From Carboxylicivirga caseinilyticus (lineage in GTDB: Bacteria > Bacteroidota > Bacteroidia > Bacteroidales > Marinilabiliaceae), in NCBI GenBank assembly GCA_025499705.1, contig JAFMVE010000032.1, positions 1 to 64,000 on the forward strand: DNA of 64,000 nucleotides, written 5' to 3'. Numbering within the stretch: position 1 is the stretch's first letter; each line of letters begins with the position of its first letter. This document shows positions 60,729-64,000 of this stretch, in pieces. The notes beneath the pieces are model-generated. The model was given only the letters and a program-made list of their open reading frames with translations. It was not told the origin of the DNA and did not search any database. The position numbers were made by a program, and so were the translations under genes.

Positions 60729-62225
60729 CTATAAAGGATTTTGTACCAATGCAGGGTTTCTGTCCAATTCCTGTTGAGGTATAGGCAACAGAATTTTTGC
60801 TTCTGTCATATTGTAATCAACAGCCTGGCCAGTTCGCAAATCAATTTCATTCAGATTATTCATGGTTTCAACCACCACGCCATAGCGTACTAGGTCGTCC
60901 CAGCGTTGTGCTTCCTGAGCCAATTCAAGGCGACGTTCTTTCAGAATAGTTGATTTTAGTACCTCTTTTGAACTTTTCTGATCAGCTGTCAGTTCGGGTA
61001 AATCAACACGGTTACGAATGCGATTTACTTCAATTACAGCTTTATCCAACTGATTGGTCTCGTTTAGAGCTTCAGCTTTTAATAATACTATATCTCCAAA
61101 TCGAAGCAGGTATTGACGATCACCACTTGACCATCCGGCTGCATTTTTCCATTTGTATCCAAAGGCTACATTATTGGGTTTTGGATTATCACTGGTTGGT
61201 TCGGCAATGCCATAATATTCATCAATCCATGATACATTCTCGAACAGGATAGTGGTGTTTTTTCTAATTTCATCACCTTCCGATTCAAATGCCGCCAATA
61301 AGTCTTTTGATGGAGTAATAAATTTACGCCAAGTATCACCTGAAATTGAAGGAGGTAATAACAATTGTGGGCCCCAGTTACCATCGGCTCCAGCTATCCA
61401 TTGCACTTCAAGTATTGATTCTTCGTTGTTGTAATGAGCACCATCAAAAAGATAAGTGTAATCAATCAATTTATAATTGGCATCACTGGCTTCAACTTCA
61501 GCAATACAGTCCAACACTTTATTATAGTCGGGAGTTGGTTTTTGAGCATACGCTTTTGCCATTAATGCCCAGGCAGCTCCTGCTGTTGCACGTGCTTTGT
61601 TGATACTTGCATCATTCCCGTATGTATCAGGCAATAATGTGGTTGCCTCCTCCAGATCAGTAATGATCTGAGCAAAAACTTCTTCAGTTGTAGAGCGTGG
61701 TTTGTTTACAACACCTGGGTCGGTTGAAGTTGTTGCATCCAACACCAAAGGAACACCACCAAATAAGTTTACAAGGTTGTAATAATTGTAGGCTCTTAAA
61801 AATAATGCTTCGCCTCTGATCTGATCGCGTCGTGTCTCGGTAAGCTGTGGATCGGTAACCTCTTCCACGCGTTCCATCACAATGTTGGCTTTTAAAATTG
61901 CATTGTAAATGTTCGACCAGCTTTGATAGACCTTATCATTTGTAGTTGATATTTTCAAATAATCCATCTCATAGATAGAAGCATTATCGCCTCCCGCATA
62001 GTGGTTGTCTGATCTTACATCCTGAAACTGTACATTGTTCCAAACATAGGCATCGGCCTGAAAGGAAGCATAAGTTCCGGTCAGTGCTGCCTCAATCTGA
62101 CTTAGTTTAGTGTAAGCGCTGGCAGTAGTTTCTGAAGAAATTGGTTTTAAATCCAAAAAGTCTTCGCATGACCAAGCTGTTGCAGCAATTAATCCGCTTA
62201 ATATATAGGTTTTAAATTTCATCAT
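60729..62225 (-). CDS. susD-like: SusD-family glycan-binding lipoprotein
   Basis: A 498-residue SusD/RagB protein: lipoprotein signal with the lipobox WSC at about 20, EDFLDLKPISSETTASAYT as the typical N terminus, TPR-like helices in the N-terminal half (GEALFLRAYNYYNLVNLFGGVPL) and the closing segment LNRNPALVQNPL. The lid binds glycan and caps the SusC barrel. It starts 15 bases past the SusC stop. Start codons at 62225 and 62222 are adjacent (MMKF), either could be used. Confidence 0.93.
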   Translation of the reverse strand: MMKFKTYILSGLIAATAWSCEDFLDLKPISSETTASAYTKLSQIEAALTGTYASFQADAYVWNNVQFQDVRSDNHYAGGDNASIYEMDYLKISTTNDKVYQSWSNIYNAILKANIVMERVEEVTDPQLTETRRDQIRGEALFLRAYNYYNLVNLFGGVPLVLDATTSTDPGVVNKPRSTTEEVFAQIITDLEEATTLLPDTYGNDASINKARATAGAAWALMAKAYAQKPTPDYNKVLDCIAEVEASDANYKLIDYTYLFDGAHYNNEESILEVQWIAGADGNWGPQLLLPPSISGDTWRKFITPSKDLLAAFESEGDEIRKNTTILFENVSWIDEYYGIAEPTSDNPKPNNVAFGYKWKNAAGWSSGDRQYLLRFGDIVLLKAEALNETNQLDKAVIEVNRIRNRVDLPELTADQKSSKEVLKSTILKERRLELAQEAQRWDDLVRYGVVVETMNNLNEIDLRTGQAVDYNMTEAKILLPIPQQELDRNPALVQNPL

Positions 62226-62240
62226 TTCAAAGTTTTTGAA

Positions 62241-64000
62241 TTAGAAAGTAACGTTCAATCCGAAGATCAGATTACGGGTCTGTGGATATGTCCCATAGTC
62301 GATTCCCTGCATGGTATTTGATCCTCCAAATGCATTCACTTCAGGGTCGAAACCTGAGTAGTCTGTGAATGTTAATAGATTTTCACCTGTTGCATAAACT
62401 CTTACATTACTAATATTGATTTTAGAAAGTAGGGTTTTAGGCAGATCGTAACTTAGTGTAACTGTTTTCAATCTGATATAAGAAGCGTCTTCTATAAATC
62501 GGGTTGATATTCTTGAATTGGCTGTATTAGCCCAGCTGGCTTTTGGAATATCAGTCACATCACCTTCTTTTCTCCATCTGCTGTTTACTGATAAAAGTTG
62601 ATTTTTTGGATCAGTCATTCCTTCAGAGTCGATACGTGTTGCATTCAACATATCATTGCCGTACGATCCTTCCAGAAATATATTTAATCCGATACCTTTG
62701 TAACTTAAGGTATTGTTTAATCCATAGAAGAAATCAGGATTTGCATTACCAATAATTGTGCGGTCATCAGCTTCAGGAGTAAAAGTACTTTCACCGTTTT
62801 TGTCAACATAGTAAGCGTTACCAGTTGCAGGATCAACTCCACCCCAGATATAACCATAAAGTGTTCCTAATGATTCTCCTTCAGCCAATAAAACAGCTTC
62901 GCCCCGGTTTGATATGTTACCCATAGGCAAACTTTCAACTACCAGATTAGTTACTTTATTACGGTTAAATGAGATATTAAAAGTAGTGTTCCATTTTACT
63001 TCTTTATCAATATTTGTGGTATTCAGGCTGAATTCCAGACCTTTGTTTTCCAAATTACCAATGTTTTGCAGAGCTGAAGTAAAACCGGTACTTGTTGGCA
63101 GAGGTGCATCCAGTAATAAGTCGCGGGTGATACGTAAATATGCATCTGCAGTGAATTGAACACGACCGTTTAATACGCTAAAATCCAGTCCGATGTTTGT
63201 TTGTTCCGATTCTTCCCATTTAAGGGCATTGTTATCCATCGCATTAGGATATGTTCCAGGCATTAGCGTTCCGATAGGATAATTATTAGAACCTACTGTT
63301 CCATAATAGGCATAATTGCTGATTTGATCGTTACCTACAATACCCCATCCAGCACGAACCTTTAAATCATTCAGGAAACCAAATTGCTGCATAAATGATT
63401 CCTGAGAGATCCTCCATCCTGCAGAGAATGAAGGAAAGTAACCCCAACGATTATCTTTACCAAATACACTAGAAGCATCAGCTCTGAAGTTAGCTGTTAA
63501 AAGATATTTATCAGCAAAAGCATAATTTAATCGGCTGATATAAGATACATTCGATTTTTCCGATTTTGTATTACCAGCAGAAGCAATGATAGATCCACCA
63601 TTTGAAGTTGTTACACCATCACTGGCAAAATTTTCTGTTGTGATATAAGCATTTTCCCATAGAAACTTTTGCATTACACTACCAGCCAATGCTTCAATAG
63701 AATGCCTACCGGCTTTTTTATTGTACGAAAGAGTATTTTCAGCCATCCAGTAAGTCTTACGATCAGTATTGTTGGTTGCAATACCTTGTTTGGCTATACC
63801 ATAGCTTGTGCGATACGGATCAAGGAAGTAATCGTAGATACCATTACTGAAATCTACTCCGAAGTTGCTTTTAAAACTGAAATCCTTTAAGAAGTTTACT
63901 TTCAGGTACATATTTCCAAGGAAACGCTCGCTTTTGTATTCACGATCAGAACCATCGGTACTAGCAACGGGGTTTTCCCAGTTCTGGAATGGATTGCTTG
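62241..64000 (-). CDS. susC-like: SusC-like TonB-dependent receptor (5' part outside the window)
   Basis: The C-terminal part of a SusC/RagA receptor; the reading frame stays open to base 64000, so the coding region continues beyond the window (the internal ATG at 63911 is not the start). Beta strands of the 22-strand barrel are visible (NFGVDFSNGIYDYF, FRADASSVFGKDNRWGYFPS, AGWGIVGNDQISNYA) and the C terminus reads TRNLIFGLNVTF with the barrel-closing phenylalanine. It imports oligosaccharides using TonB energy. First gene of the PUL; its promoter and any regulator are outside. Confidence 0.92.
   Translation of the reverse strand, partial: SNPFQNWENPVASTDGSDREYKSERFLGNMYLKVNFLKDFSFKSNFGVDFSNGIYDYFLDPYRTSYGIAKQGIATNNTDRKTYWMAENTLSYNKKAGRHSIEALAGSVMQKFLWENAYITTENFASDGVTTSNGGSIIASAGNTKSEKSNVSYISRLNYAFADKYLLTANFRADASSVFGKDNRWGYFPSFSAGWRISQESFMQQFGFLNDLKVRAGWGIVGNDQISNYAYYGTVGSNNYPIGTLMPGTYPNAMDNNALKWEESEQTNIGLDFSVLNGRVQFTADAYLRITRDLLLDAPLPTSTGFTSALQNIGNLENKGLEFSLNTTNIDKEVKWNTTFNISFNRNKVTNLVVESLPMGNISNRGEAVLLAEGESLGTLYGYIWGGVDPATGNAYYVDKNGESTFTPEADDRTIIGNANPDFFYGLNNTLSYKGIGLNIFLEGSYGNDMLNATRIDSEGMTDPKNQLLSVNSRWRKEGDVTDIPKASWANTANSRISTRFIEDASYIRLKTVTLSYDLPKTLLSKINISNVRVYATGENLLTFTDYSGFDPEVNAFGGSNTMQGIDYGTYPQTRNLIFGLNVTF

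Overview
The window is bacterial chromosome from a Bacteroidota member, most likely a Bacteroidales/Marinilabiliales-type marine or gut-associated species. The basis is a low-GC sequence with a SusC/SusD/SusE polysaccharide-utilisation locus with two GH30 lipoproteins, sigma-ABfr-like promoters (TTTG then TAnnTTTG), a GH3-family protein, DUF4268, a CcsB-CcsA fusion, many lipoproteins and hybrid histidine kinases. The exact genus cannot be read from the sequence.

Layout. 1-2.3 kb is the end of an integrase-less integron cassette cluster: a PD-(D/E)XK-like gene and an SMI1/KNR4 gene, each bounded by its own matching attC half-sites. 2.3-3.2 kb is empty. 3.2-8.5 kb holds tRNA-Leu(CAA), a POT-like transporter, recO, an aminotransferase homologue that has lost its PLP lysine, a PAS-LuxR regulator and the first of two TonB-domain paralogues. 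The second paralogue and 9.6-13.4 kb carry tRNA-Arg(CCT) with a decayed copy beside it, a membrane DnaJ protein, a deoxynucleoside kinase and a GH3 protein. 13.4-23 kb is dominated by three histidine kinases around cvpA and rsgA. 22.9-24.9 kb is the yceD-rpmF-fabH block, with no plsX between rpmF and fabH. 25-29 kb has a lipoprotein, a porin operon with an overlooked 53-residue membrane protein, and a chemoreceptor. 29-39 kb has ccsBA, tpx, a TPR protein, two charged envelope proteins, dgt, a YgjP-type metalloprotein and an M61 peptidase.

The accessory stretch is 39.4-44.3 kb: an HNH nuclease, a degenerate 21-bp tandem repeat, a REP-associated tyrosine transposase (RAYT) flanked by direct repeats of 7-3-7 palindromes, and an array of two intact tRNA-Asn genes, six decayed tRNA-Asn copies and two nearly identical GIY-YIG endonuclease genes. 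In the decayed tRNA copies, short palindromes of the form TCCCGA-N4-TCGGGA sit where the D, anticodon and T loops should be, and both GIY-YIG genes take their stop codon from a tRNA remnant. This is the most unusual part of the window.

44.4-55.8 kb returns to housekeeping and signalling genes: a PfkB kinase, kbl, a beta-barrel protein, a second chemoreceptor, a Cys-rich secreted peptide divergent from a two-component system whose sensor is also Cys-rich, an OFA-type MFS transporter, a transglutaminase-like protein, a YbaK-type deacylase, a degenerate nuclease-like protein and a TlpA thioredoxin. 55.9-64 kb is the PUL on the minus strand (susC cut by the window edge, susD, susE-like, GH30, GH30), ending in a strong terminator; a beta-glucan substrate is the likeliest inference.
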